NCBI GenBank assembly: GCA_964368605.1
Contig: CAYJBP010000020.1
Span: 1-28,508, forward strand
Direction: 5' to 3'
DNA: 28,508 nucleotides
Origin: CAYJBP01 sp964368605
GTDB taxonomy: Bacteria > Bacillota > Dehalobacteriia > UBA4068
Of the stretch, positions 1 through 7,195 are shown one piece after another (position 1 is the first letter of the stretch; every line of letters begins with the position of its first letter). Under the pieces are notes generated by a model. That model had not been told where the DNA came from and searched no databases. It saw only the letters and a list, made by a program, of their open reading frames with translations. The position numbers were made by a program, and so were the translations under genes.

Positions 1-5
1 AAAAG

Positions 6-34
6 TTAGTTTTATGGCATATTTATGATATAAT
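6..34 (+). promoter_or_regulatory. Possible promoter of the TrkA-C membrane protein gene
   Basis: TTAGTT (6-11) and a perfect TATAAT (29-34) are separated by 17 bases. The -35 box is weak and the true upstream context lies outside the window, so this is a modest call. Confidence 0.4.
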
Positions 35-114
35 AAAAATAAAATAACTAGGATAAAAATAAGCTAAAATTGCTGTCTTTAAGGGGTAATGATTGATCGG
101 AAAGGAGCCTGATT

Positions 115-807
115 ATGAATATTACCGCGGCCTTGATGTTGTTTTTTTTGCTGGCTCTAATTTATATCTTAATTATCGAAGTATTTACCATTTTATTCCG
201 CTTAACCGGTTTAACTTATGATAAAGCCCACTTTCAGGTAATATCAATGCTAACCAATAGCGGTTTTACCACCGTAGATAGCGAGGCTATTACCTCTTCT
301 AAAATTCGCCGCAAAATTGCTAAATTAACAATTATTTTTGGTTACTTATTCACGGTAATCATTATGTCCAGTGTGGTAAACATCTTTTTATCGCTTAGCA
401 ATTCGGAACTAAACCATATGTGGAGCTCGGCTATTGTAGTTTTTATTGCGGCCGGCTTATTATTGATAATCCATCATTCTAATTTTGTCAAAAAATATGT
501 AGATTATTATATTGGCAAAGTTGGCAAAAAAATGATGTATGGCAATCATTCTAATACAATTGTTTTAATGGATATTTATGGCGATAATGTTATGGCCGAA
601 ATTAGCCTTGCTCAAATGCCGCCGGAATTAGAAAATGTTATGCTTAAGGATTCGCGGCTAAAGGAAAAGCATAAAATCCAGCTGATTTTGATTAAACGCG
701 ATGAGCAAACCAAAAGTATTTTAAGTGGCGACGAAATATTTAAGCAAAATGATATTTTAGTTGTTTTTGGCAATTATAAAAATATCAAAACCTTATTCCA
801 TACCTAA
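115..807 (+). CDS. Membrane protein with C-terminal TrkA-C (RCK_C) domain
   Basis: 230 residues. Three hydrophobic segments fill the N-terminal half (about residues 4-26, 68-92 and 100-121). They are followed by a soluble C-terminal region (about 147-229) with the pattern of a TrkA-C/RCK_C domain, including the late segment GDEIFKQNDILVVFG. RCK_C domains usually bind a small ligand and gate or regulate ion transport. Here the membrane part is too short for a full transporter, so this may be a regulatory subunit or a small ion-transport-linked membrane protein; the substrate is unknown. The start is supported by AAAGGAG about 7 bases upstream of the ATG. No terminator is evident after it; the promoter of the riboswitch-antiporter unit begins about 20 bases after the stop. 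The family call is by motif; the role is inference. Confidence 0.75.
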   Translation: MNITAALMLFFLLALIYILIIEVFTILFRLTGLTYDKAHFQVISMLTNSGFTTVDSEAITSSKIRRKIAKLTIIFGYLFTVIIMSSVVNIFLSLSNSELNHMWSSAIVVFIAAGLLLIIHHSNFVKKYVDYYIGKVGKKMMYGNHSNTIVLMDIYGDNVMAEISLAQMPPELENVMLKDSRLKEKHKIQLILIKRDEQTKSILSGDEIFKQNDILVVFGNYKNIKTLFHT

Positions 808-827
808 TAATTAATTTTGGCTTTTTA

Positions 828-856
828 TTGACTTATTTCTACATATATGGTATAAT
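828..856 (+). promoter_or_regulatory. Strong sigma-A-type promoter of the riboswitch-antiporter unit
   Basis: TTGACT (828-833), a 17-base spacer and TATAAT (851-856). The expected transcription start is near 863, a few bases before the first conserved riboswitch segment, which supports both calls. Confidence 0.8.
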
Positions 857-865
857 TTTTATTGT

Positions 866-1018
866 AAGAGGGAGTAGTTGGCATCATATGGTGGTCGGCT
901 TATTTTAGCGCATTAGCTTTAATAACCTAGCCTAGATGTAATGTAATCGTCAAGACGTTGCAAAACCGGTTGCATTATAAGTAACGAGACTTTTACCGTT
1001 TCTTGGCGGTGGGGGTCT
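866..1018 (+). ncRNA. yybP-ykoY family manganese riboswitch
   Basis: The leader begins with AGAGGGAGTAG followed by GGCATCATATGGTGG, close to the conserved 5' segments of yybP-ykoY RNAs (GGGGAGUAGC and the CAUCAUA-type loop as I recall them). It ends with AACGAGACTTTTACC, like the conserved 3' strand. A hairpin TGCAA/TTGCA (about 959-973) lies between. The family senses Mn2+ and controls Mn2+ or divalent cation exporters and related membrane proteins. The leader sits between a strong promoter and a cation antiporter gene, and its conserved 3' strand is also the 5' arm of an intrinsic terminator. This suggests that metal binding holds that strand in the aptamer and lets transcription continue. 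The family call rests on recalled motifs and context; no covariance model was run. Confidence 0.8.
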
Positions 1019-1030
1019 TTTTGATTTTTT
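987..1030 (+). terminator. Riboswitch expression-platform terminator
   Basis: AGAC (987-990) pairs with GTCT (1015-1018), TTTT (991-994) can wobble-pair with GGGG (1011-1014), and ACCG (995-998) pairs with CGGT (1007-1010), around an 8-base loop. A T-rich run follows (1018-1030). The 5' arm overlaps the conserved 3' end of the aptamer, as expected for a transcriptional ON switch. Confidence 0.7.
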
Positions 1031-1040
1031 AGGAGGAAAT

Positions 1041-1967
1041 ATGATTTATTTACTATTGATACTGGGTATGTTTGCTTTGATTAAAGGTGCGGATTTGTTT
1101 GTAGATGGCAGTAGCAGCATTGCCAAAAAGCTAAAGGTACCTGCGGTTATCATTGGTTTAACCATTGTTTCACTGGGGACAAGCCTGCCCGAGGCTGCCG
1201 TTAGTATTACGGCTTCTTTAAGTGGCAGCAATGATTTGGCCTTAAGCAATATTACCGGATCTAATATTTTTAACCTGATGATTGTGGCCGGGGTTTGCAT
1301 AATTCTTAAACCCATCACATTTTCGCGGGAAATGATTAAGCGCGATTTTCCGGTAGCGCTTAGCGCCTCGGTATTGCTATTGGTATTTATTTTAGATGGT
1401 GTGATCAGCCGGATAGAAGCCGCAATTTTTTTAGTAGGCTGTATTGTTTATATTGTGGTATTGATTAAAGAGGCTAATAAAAATAAGCATAATAGTACCG
1501 AGCCGGTTATTGCCGTAGTGCCGGTTTGGCGCAGTGTATTATTGATTATAATTGGGGTTAGTGCCATTATTTTGGGTGGCGACTTGGTAGTTGATAATGC
1601 GGTAGCCATTGCCCGTAACTTTGGCTTGAGCGAAACGGTAATTGGCCTTACCATTGTGGCTATCGGCACCAGCCTGCCGGAATTGGTAACCAGCATAGTT
1701 GCTGCTAAAAAGGGCGAAAGCGATTTAGCCATGGGTAATGCGGTTGGTTCTTGTATTTTAAATATTCTCTTTATCATGGGTGCCTCGGCCTTGATTTCGC
1801 CAATTGCAGTAGCAGGGGATGCCTTATTCCATGTGGGCTTTATGCTTTTTTCAACCGCCTTATTATATGTATTGATCTTAACCCTAAAAACGGCAGGTCG
1901 CAAAGAGGGCATACTTTCGGTGCTGGTTTATGCCGCCTATATGGTAATAGTAATGATGGGTCAATAA
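1041..1967 (+). CDS. CaCA-family cation antiporter (Na+/Ca2+ exchanger type, YrbG-like)
   Basis: 308 residues, a typical length for bacterial YrbG-like CaCA exchangers. The two inverted alpha-repeats are clear: GTSLPEAA with SNITGSNIFN in the N-terminal half, and GTSLPELVTS with GNAVGSCILN in the C-terminal half. Their acidic residues bind the cation in this superfamily. About ten hydrophobic segments cover the protein, with a short charged loop near residue 145 between the halves. AGGAGG lies 4 bases upstream of the ATG. The gene is preceded by a manganese riboswitch, so the physiological substrate may be Mn2+ (export under excess) rather than, or besides, Ca2+; that is inference from the leader. 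No strong terminator follows, only an AT-rich hairpin at 1988-2008. Confidence 0.9.
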   Translation: MIYLLLILGMFALIKGADLFVDGSSSIAKKLKVPAVIIGLTIVSLGTSLPEAAVSITASLSGSNDLALSNITGSNIFNLMIVAGVCIILKPITFSREMIKRDFPVALSASVLLLVFILDGVISRIEAAIFLVGCIVYIVVLIKEANKNKHNSTEPVIAVVPVWRSVLLIIIGVSAIILGGDLVVDNAVAIARNFGLSETVIGLTIVAIGTSLPELVTSIVAAKKGESDLAMGNAVGSCILNILFIMGASALISPIAVAGDALFHVGFMLFSTALLYVLILTLKTAGRKEGILSVLVYAAYMVIVMMGQ

Positions 1968-2110
1968 TAAAAATAAAATGTTTTAACCAATTTTTTGTTA
2001 AAAAATTGTTGGGATTTGGGGGCAGCGCACCCAGGTCTTAAGATGGATAGGCAAATTTTAGAAGGCTGGGCATATACTGTTGATACAGTTAAAAAAAAGG
2101 TTGTGATTTT

Positions 2111-2860
2111 ATGCCCAGTCTATTCTTAAGCCCATCTACTCAAGAGTTTAACCCTTATATCACCGAAGGTAATGAAGAATATTATATGAACTTATTAGCC
2201 GATGCCTTAGAGCCGTACTTAATGGCCTTAGGCATTAATTATGGACGTAATGACCCTGCGCTTACGGTAGGTGGTTCGGTAGATTTATCTAATAGGGGCA
2301 ATTATGATTTGCATTTGGCCTTGCATTCTAATGCTGCGCCGGAATCTTTAAGCGGCCAATTGCGAGGCCCTGATATGTATTATTATAGCAATAGTGCAGC
2401 AGGAAGTTATTATGCCAACTTAATAGCCGATGCTTTTAAGCAAATCTATCCTGATTATGAGCTGGTGGATACCAGGATTGGCGATAATCTTTATGAATTG
2501 GCCAATACTAAAGCCCCTGCTGTTTTGGTAGAGGTAGCCTATCATGATAATCTTGAGGATGCGCTGTGGATAATGGACAATATTGATTTGATGGCTAAAG
2601 CTTTGGCGATGGCCACCGCCACCTATTTTGGCTTGCCGTTTATCGAGCCGGAAGAGGTGCGGCAATGTACGGTTGTAACTTCCGGCTCTAACCTAAATAT
2701 GCGTAGCTATCCATCTGTTAGTTCGGCTATTGTCACTAAAATACCTAATGGCAGTTTAGTTGATATTTATGGCCAAAGCGGCGATTGGTATTCGGTTGGC
2801 TATAATGGTTATAATGGTTTTGCAAATGGCGCCTATATTATGGGTAATTGTGTTCTTTAG
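2111..2860 (+). CDS. N-acetylmuramoyl-L-alanine amidase (Amidase_3) with C-terminal SH3b domain
   Basis: 249 residues. Residues 1-180 match the zinc amidase fold: SPSTQ at 7-11, GNEEYYMN around the second ligand position (E22 or E23), LHSNA with H72, and VLVEVAYH with the catalytic-type E141. Residues about 188-249 form an SH3b domain (NLNMRSYPS, IPNGSLVDI, WYSVGYNG), a usual cell-wall-binding module. Enzymes of this family cut the bond between N-acetylmuramate and L-alanine in peptidoglycan. The N-terminal His of the classical DPGHGG motif is absent (SPSTQEFN instead), as in the SPS(S/T)Q-type subgroup I recall from phage-like and clostridial amidases. No signal peptide is visible, so export or release is unexplained. 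The ribosome binding site is weak (AAAAAGG before TTGTGATTTT). It is probably single-gene; a bidirectional terminator follows. Confidence 0.82.
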   Translation: MPSLFLSPSTQEFNPYITEGNEEYYMNLLADALEPYLMALGINYGRNDPALTVGGSVDLSNRGNYDLHLALHSNAAPESLSGQLRGPDMYYYSNSAAGSYYANLIADAFKQIYPDYELVDTRIGDNLYELANTKAPAVLVEVAYHDNLEDALWIMDNIDLMAKALAMATATYFGLPFIEPEEVRQCTVVTSGSNLNMRSYPSVSSAIVTKIPNGSLVDIYGQSGDWYSVGYNGYNGFANGAYIMGNCVL

Positions 2861-2905
2861 GGTTTAATAGTTGTGATTTTTTATGCTATCTAAACCAATA
2901 CAATA

Positions 2906-2956
2906 AAAATAAGCACAAATCCTAACCATTTTGATGGTCGGATTTGTGCTTATTTT
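2906..2956. terminator. Bidirectional intrinsic terminator
   Basis: The arms at 2906-2922 and 2940-2956 are perfect inverted complements (17 bp: AAAATAAGCACAAATCC and its complement), with an inner ACCAT/ATGGT stem. A- and T-runs lie on the two outer sides. It separates the amidase gene from the convergent rqcP gene and can end transcription from both. Confidence 0.9.
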
Positions 2957-2969
2957 GTGATAAAACTAT

Positions 2970-3251
2970 TTAATCTTCTTCGCCGGGCCAGGTTTCCTTG
3001 ATTCTTTCCTCGCTGATAATTGTATACAGTGTGCCGGCTTGGGCTGCTGCTATTGTTTCTTTTAGCTCGGCTACTTCAATCTCTAAAATTCTTGGCCCAT
3101 AGTGGATTTTTAACTTGTCGCCTATGGCAATTTCGGCTCCTGCTTTGGCTTGGCGGCCATTTAGCTGCACTTTACCGGCATCGCAAACCTCTTTGGCTAT
3201 CGTTCTTCTTTTAATAATTCTTGCTACTTTTAAATATTTATCTAAACGCAT
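2970..3251 (-). CDS. rqcP: RqcP, S4-domain ribosome quality-control protein
   Basis: 93 residues from the chosen ATG at 3251. A longer open frame reaches 3287, but AGGAGG ends 4-5 bases before the internal ATG, and the protein then starts with MRLDKYLKVARIIKRR, the usual beginning of this family. The S4 RNA-binding fold occupies about residues 1-65 (VCDAGKVQLNGRQAKAG, IGDKLKIHYG), with an acidic C-terminal tail. The family (B. subtilis YabO/RqcP, related to Hsp15) binds obstructed 50S subunits with peptidyl-tRNA and helps RqcH add C-terminal alanine tails. It lies 8 bases after mazG, as in the yabN-yabO order of Bacillus. The sporulation genes yabP and yabQ that follow in spore formers are absent here. 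Confidence 0.92.
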   Translation of the reverse strand: MRLDKYLKVARIIKRRTIAKEVCDAGKVQLNGRQAKAGAEIAIGDKLKIHYGPRILEIEVAELKETIAAAQAGTLYTIISEERIKETWPGEED

Positions 3252-3259
3252 ATATCCTC

Positions 3260-4042
3260 CTATTCTAACCCTTTGGCCTGATCCCATAGGGCATCTAATT
3301 TAGTTAAATCGGCATCTTTCCAGGCGATGTGCTCATTATCAAGCTGCGCCTCTATATAATCAAAACGACGTATAAATTTTTGAACGGTATGACGCAAGCT
3401 ATCCTCGGCATCAACATCCATAAAGCGGGCTAAATTTACCAAGGCAAAAATTGCATCGCCCAATTCATCCTGCTTTTGGGCTTTTGTTTCGGCTGCCTTT
3501 AATTCTTCAATTTCCTCGGCTACCTTTTGCCAAGGGCCTGCTATATCCGGCCAATCAAAACCAACCCTGGCGGCTTTATCCTGCACTTTTTGCGCCAAAA
3601 GCAAAGATGGTAAATTAGTATTAACCTCCATAATATGCTTTTTGTCCTTTGCTTTGGCTTTTTCTTGGGCCTTGATTAGCTCCCATTCGCTTAAAACCTG
3701 CTCGGCCGTTTGCGCCTTGCCATCACTAAATACATGGGGATGACGCCTAATCATCTTACGATTAATATGGCCAATTACATCCTCAATATTAAAACGCCCT
3801 TCTTCCTCGGCAATATGGGCATGAAAAACTACCTGCAAAAGAACATCACCTAATTCCTCGGCCAGTAAATCATCATTGTTTTGCTCGATGGCATCAAAAA
3901 CCTCATAGCTTTCTTCCAATAAATAACGCTTTAGGCTATGATGATCCTGCTTTTTATCCCAAGGACAACCGTTTTCGCCACGCAATTTGTCCATAATGGT
4001 TAGTAATTCTAACCATGATTGAGCTTTATTATTGATGTCCAT
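3260..4042 (-). CDS. mazG: MazG nucleoside triphosphate pyrophosphohydrolase
   Basis: 260 residues, the length of stand-alone two-domain MazG; the methyltransferase domain fused in B. subtilis YabN is lacking. The first MazG domain has CPWDKKQDHHSLKRYLLEE and EELGDVLLQVVFHA, the EExxE/ExxD type Mg2+-binding pattern. The second has a matching DELGDAIFALVNLARF near residue 192. MazG hydrolyses NTPs and dNTPs to the monophosphate and pyrophosphate, acting as a house-cleaning enzyme and, in some bacteria, lowering ppGpp. The ribosome binding site GGAGT overlaps the end of the upstream MATE gene, whose stop lies 2 bases before this ATG, so translational coupling is likely. It is the middle gene of a MATE-mazG-rqcP operon. 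Confidence 0.95.
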   Translation of the reverse strand: MDINNKAQSWLELLTIMDKLRGENGCPWDKKQDHHSLKRYLLEESYEVFDAIEQNNDDLLAEELGDVLLQVVFHAHIAEEEGRFNIEDVIGHINRKMIRRHPHVFSDGKAQTAEQVLSEWELIKAQEKAKAKDKKHIMEVNTNLPSLLLAQKVQDKAARVGFDWPDIAGPWQKVAEEIEELKAAETKAQKQDELGDAIFALVNLARFMDVDAEDSLRHTVQKFIRRFDYIEAQLDNEHIAWKDADLTKLDALWDQAKGLE

Positions 4043-4044
4043 AA

Positions 4045-5436
4045 TTATACTCCTTTTTGTTGATTATTATTATTTTCAATTTTAGCCATCGCTTTACGAA
4101 AATAAAAGAAAAACAAAATTGTGGTGGTTGTTGCTGCCAAAACATCGGCAATCGATTCGGCTAAAAAGATGCTAAACACCTTGTTTTCGGCGGCAAAAAA
4201 GGGTGGTAAAATATAAATTAGGGGTATTAGTAAAATTACTTTGCGCAATAAGGCCAAAAACATCGATAGTTTGGCCTGGCCTAAGGCGATTAGGGTTTGC
4301 TGGCAAGACATTTGCAGGCTAAACAAAATATAGCCCCCAAAATAAATAGGCATTGCCCAGGCCGCATAGTCAATTAAGGCCTGATCTTGGGTAAATAAGG
4401 CGGCAAAAATATGGGGAAAAAACATCAAAACCAGCCAAAAAATTGTTATATAGAGGGCGGTGCTTTTTAGCAATAACTTAAAGGCCTCGCGCACCCTGGC
4501 TGCATTTGCTGCCCCAAAATTATAGCCGATAATCGGCACAGCACCCTGGCCAAGGCCTTGAACCGGCAGCATACATAGCTGCATAACCGAAGCCAAAATG
4601 GTCATCGCACCTACTGCTATATCGCCACCATAAAGTTGCAGGGATGAGTTAAAACTAATTATTACTAAACTTTCGGTAGAGCCCATAATAAAAGGCGAAA
4701 TTCCCAAACTTAAAACAGGGCAAATAACCGGCCATTTAATGGGCATAAACTGTTTTTTTAGCTTTAAATTGGTTTTTTCGCCGGTTAAAAACTTAATTAC
4801 CCAAGCCGCAGATATGGCCTGCGAAATAACTGTAGCCCAAGCCGCTCCCGCTACGCCAAGATCTAAGCCGAAAATAAAAATCGGATCTAAAATAATATTG
4901 ATAGCCGCCCCGATTATCGTGGTTAACATGCTAACTTTGGCAAAACCTTGGGCGGTGATAAATGGGTTTAAGCTTAAGGTGGTCTGGACAAATATTGTAC
5001 CTAAAATATAGATATTTAGGTACTGTTCGGCATAGATAATCGTATCGTCACTGGCGCCGAAAAGAAAGAGTAAATCTTGGCCAAAAACCCTAAAGATTAC
5101 GGTTAAGCTTAAGGCAATAATCAAACCCAAAGAAAAACAGTTGGCCAGGATTTTTTCGGCGGCGATATAATCGCCTTGCCCCATTTTTACAGAGCAGCGC
5201 GAGCTGCCGCCCACGCCAATCAAATTACTAAAGGCCATAATCAAAATGATAATCGGAAAAGTAACACCCACCCCGGTTAGGGCGGTGGCGCCGATATCGG
5301 CAATGCGGCCAATATACATGCGATCGACCAAATTATAAAGCATATTAACGATTTGGGCGGTAATAGCAGGCACCGCAAGGCTGATTAATAGCTTTTTAAC
5401 AGGCAAAATGCCCAAAGACTCTGTTGAATTATGCAA
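4045..5436 (-). CDS. MATE-family efflux transporter (MepA-like)
   Basis: 463 residues with about twelve hydrophobic segments. The N-terminal region VKKLLISLAVPAITAQIVNM followed by YNLVDRMYIGRI and ALTGVGVTFPI is typical of MepA-type MATE transporters, which export drugs or metabolites in exchange for Na+ or H+. The substrate is unknown. The start codon is TTG at 5436, with AGGAG 7 bases upstream (TTAGGAGAACTATTTTG); no better ATG exists near the N-terminus. It opens the operon with mazG and rqcP. In B. subtilis the gene before mazG (yabM) also encodes a MOP-superfamily flippase-like protein, so the position is similar although the family differs. Confidence 0.9.
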   Translation of the reverse strand: MHNSTESLGILPVKKLLISLAVPAITAQIVNMLYNLVDRMYIGRIADIGATALTGVGVTFPIIILIMAFSNLIGVGGSSRCSVKMGQGDYIAAEKILANCFSLGLIIALSLTVIFRVFGQDLLFLFGASDDTIIYAEQYLNIYILGTIFVQTTLSLNPFITAQGFAKVSMLTTIIGAAINIILDPIFIFGLDLGVAGAAWATVISQAISAAWVIKFLTGEKTNLKLKKQFMPIKWPVICPVLSLGISPFIMGSTESLVIISFNSSLQLYGGDIAVGAMTILASVMQLCMLPVQGLGQGAVPIIGYNFGAANAARVREAFKLLLKSTALYITIFWLVLMFFPHIFAALFTQDQALIDYAAWAMPIYFGGYILFSLQMSCQQTLIALGQAKLSMFLALLRKVILLIPLIYILPPFFAAENKVFSIFLAESIADVLAATTTTILFFFYFRKAMAKIENNNNQQKGV

Positions 5437-5487
5437 AATAGTTCTCCTAACTTAATAATAAAGTATATATATCAAAAAAAAACATAG

Positions 5488-5516
5488 ACTATACAAAACA
5501 TAAAAAATTGAGGCAA
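5488..5516 (-). promoter_or_regulatory. Promoter of the MATE-mazG-rqcP operon
   Basis: Read on the minus strand: TTGCCT (5511-5516), a 17-base spacer and TATAGT (5488-5493). The start of transcription would be near 5481, about 45 bases before the TTG start codon. Confidence 0.65.
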
Positions 5517-5538
5517 CAATGTCTAAAAAGGAGGATTT

Positions 5539-6009
5539 ATGATTAAAAAAATTAATATTAAGGCTTTAATTATCAGTATTGCCATCCCTTTATTAATTGG
5601 TTTTTTAGCAGGTCAAGTTAGTGCCGATAGCATGAGCCAATATCAGACTTTAGTGCAGCCACCTCTATCGCCGCCGGCCTTTTTATTCCCACTGGTTTGG
5701 ACTATTCTTTATGTTTTAATGGGTATTTCCTTTTATTTAATCTGGCGAGCTATGGGCTTTGATAAGTCGCGCGCTTATTTGCTTTATGCCTTGCAGCTAT
5801 TTTTTAATTTTGCCTGGACATTTATTTTCTTTAATCAACAGATGTATTTAGCTGCTTTTATTTGGCTTATTGCCTTATGGCTAATCGTTTTGGCAATGAT
5901 TAAAAGCTTTGCTAAAATCGATAAAAGGGCTGCTTATTTGCAAATACCGTATCTGCTGTGGCTAACTTTTGCCGCCTATTTAAATTTGGCAATTTATATT
6001 TTAAACTAA
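5539..6009 (+). CDS. tspO: TspO/MBR family membrane protein
   Basis: 156 residues with five membrane segments, the standard size and layout of TspO. Family signatures seen: QPPLSPPAFLFPLVWTILYV in the first loop and second helix, ALQLFFNFAWTFIFF in the third or fourth, and LNLAIYILN at the C-terminus. TspO proteins bind porphyrins and other tetrapyrroles and are linked to stress responses; their exact activity is debated. AAGGAGG (5528-5534) lies 4 bases before the ATG. The gene diverges from the MATE operon and converges on the XdhC-family gene, with which it overlaps by 4 bases at the stop codons. No plus-strand promoter was convincing. Confidence 0.93.
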   Translation: MIKKINIKALIISIAIPLLIGFLAGQVSADSMSQYQTLVQPPLSPPAFLFPLVWTILYVLMGISFYLIWRAMGFDKSRAYLLYALQLFFNFAWTFIFFNQQMYLAAFIWLIALWLIVLAMIKSFAKIDKRAAYLQIPYLLWLTFAAYLNLAIYILN

Positions 6010-7034
6010 GCCTGCGCCGCCTGTTTTTTTGCCTCTGCCCGAATTAAAATTAATTGAGCAGCAATACTAATGGCTATTTCGGCCGGGGTTTCGGCCTTAA
6101 TCGGCAGGCCAATCGGGGTATAAATGCTTGCTAATTGCTCTTGGCTAAATCCTTCGGTCAAGAGCTTTTTATTGATGGTAGCAATTTTGGCTTTGCTGCC
6201 AATAACCCCAATATATTGGCAATCCTTAGTCATGGCCTGTTTTTGAATAATATAATCAAAGCTATGGCCACGAGTCATAATAATAAGATAATCGCTGCTA
6301 TCGATGGTTATTAATTGGTCAATATCGCTTAAATCGCCACAAATTAGCTGCTTAGCCATGGGGAATAGCTCTTTAGATGTAAATTCCGGGCGATCGTCGA
6401 TAACCACGCAATCAAAACTTAAGTTGGCCAAAACCGGTACCAAATCCTGGGCAATATGGCCACCACCAAAAATTAGAACCCTGCCCGGTTGGCGCAGCGG
6501 CTCGATATAATAGGGGCAATCATTAATATCTACCTTTTGTGGCTGGTAGCTAATATAGGGGCTTAAGGCAGATTCTGCTAAATCTAAGCCACTTAAGCCA
6601 TCTTCTTTGCTATATAAGCCCATTTGCCAATTTTGATTAAGGCAGGTAATTAGCCATAAATCATGCCCTTGTTTAAGGCTTTGAATAATTTTTTGGCAAA
6701 AAATGGCCAAATTAGGCTGATTATGGGCGATATACTGAAAACAAATAAGCACATTGCCGCCGCAAACCATGCCTAAGTCCTCCACTTGATTGGGGCTAAG
6801 CTGAAAAGGCTTAAGATAAGATTTTTTTTCGGCTAGGGCAATTAAGGCCAATTCGCCGGCTTTAAATTCGATGGCGCCACCGCCAATTGTGCCATAAAGG
6901 CGACCATTTTTATTATAAAGCATCCTAGCTCCTGCTCCACGGGGTGCCGAGCCTTTATCGGCCACCACGCTAATTAGCATTAAATCCTGGGCGTCTGCAA
7001 TTTGCTCTTGAATTAGGGTAAATAATTTTTCCAT
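6006..7034 (-). CDS. XdhC/CoxI family protein with Rossmann domain
   Basis: 342 residues. The N-terminal XdhC_CoxI domain shows VADKGSAPRGAGARMLY and GTIGGGAIE (about residues 25-55). The C-terminal XdhC Rossmann domain shows RVLIFGGGHIAQDLVPV (about 185-202), IDDRPEF and GVIGSKAK. The family binds the molybdenum cofactor and helps sulfurate and insert it into xanthine dehydrogenase-type or selenium-dependent hydroxylases. No hydroxylase, selenium or molybdopterin gene is present in the window, so its client lies elsewhere. AAGGAAG precedes the ATG by 7 bases. An extended -10 (TGATATAAT, minus strand, 7065-7072) upstream is a likely promoter. The 3' end overlaps tspO by 4 bases. Confidence 0.9.
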   Translation of the reverse strand: MEKLFTLIQEQIADAQDLMLISVVADKGSAPRGAGARMLYNKNGRLYGTIGGGAIEFKAGELALIALAEKKSYLKPFQLSPNQVEDLGMVCGGNVLICFQYIAHNQPNLAIFCQKIIQSLKQGHDLWLITCLNQNWQMGLYSKEDGLSGLDLAESALSPYISYQPQKVDINDCPYYIEPLRQPGRVLIFGGGHIAQDLVPVLANLSFDCVVIDDRPEFTSKELFPMAKQLICGDLSDIDQLITIDSSDYLIIMTRGHSFDYIIQKQAMTKDCQYIGVIGSKAKIATINKKLLTEGFSQEQLASIYTPIGLPIKAETPAEIAISIAAQLILIRAEAKKQAAQA

Positions 7035-7064
7035 AGTTTAACTTCCTTTATAGTTAATCATATT

Positions 7065-7072
7065 ATTATATC
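7065..7072 (-). promoter_or_regulatory. Extended -10 promoter candidate for the XdhC-family gene
   Basis: Minus-strand TGATATAAT has a TG dinucleotide in the extended -10 position. No clear -35 box is seen 17 bases upstream. Confidence 0.4.
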
Positions 7073-7132
7073 AAATAATTTTTTGCTTGTATAGTAATTT
7101 TTGAGTAATTGATATTGCTTTAATAAATAAAC

Positions 7133-7166
7133 TTGAAAAAACTATCTATATATGATAGAATAGATA
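7133..7166 (+). promoter_or_regulatory. Promoter with embedded inverted repeats in front of the DtxR-family gene
   Basis: TTGAAA (7133-7138), a 17-base spacer and TAGAAT (7156-7161). The spacer holds CTATC (7142-7146) facing GATAG (7154-7158). A second symmetric pair, TATCTAT (7143-7149) and ATAGATA (7160-7166), spans the -10 box. A repressor bound here would block RNA polymerase, so autoregulation by the downstream regulator is a natural guess; the operator role is inference. Confidence 0.6.
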
Positions 7167-7195
7167 TGTTATAAAATTTTAAGAGGTAGGTGTTA

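Noticed and set aside
89..112. Seven-codon upstream frame (MIDRKGA) before the TrkA-C gene
   Set aside because: The AGGGG is only 2 bases from its ATG and the frame merely overlaps the ribosome binding site of the main gene; too short to support.
1448..1912. 154-codon minus-strand open frame inside the cation antiporter gene
   Set aside because: It lies wholly inside a gene with clear family motifs on the other strand and its translation shows no domain; it is a shadow frame.
1988..2008. Hairpin CAATTTTTT/AAAAAATTG after the antiporter gene as a terminator
   Set aside because: The stem is almost all A-T and is followed by TTGGGATTTGGG rather than a T-run.
3252..3287. Longer N-terminus for rqcP (MGSGQRVRIGGY...)
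   Set aside because: It would overlap mazG, and the AGGAGG plus the family start MRLDKYLKVARI support the ATG at 3251.
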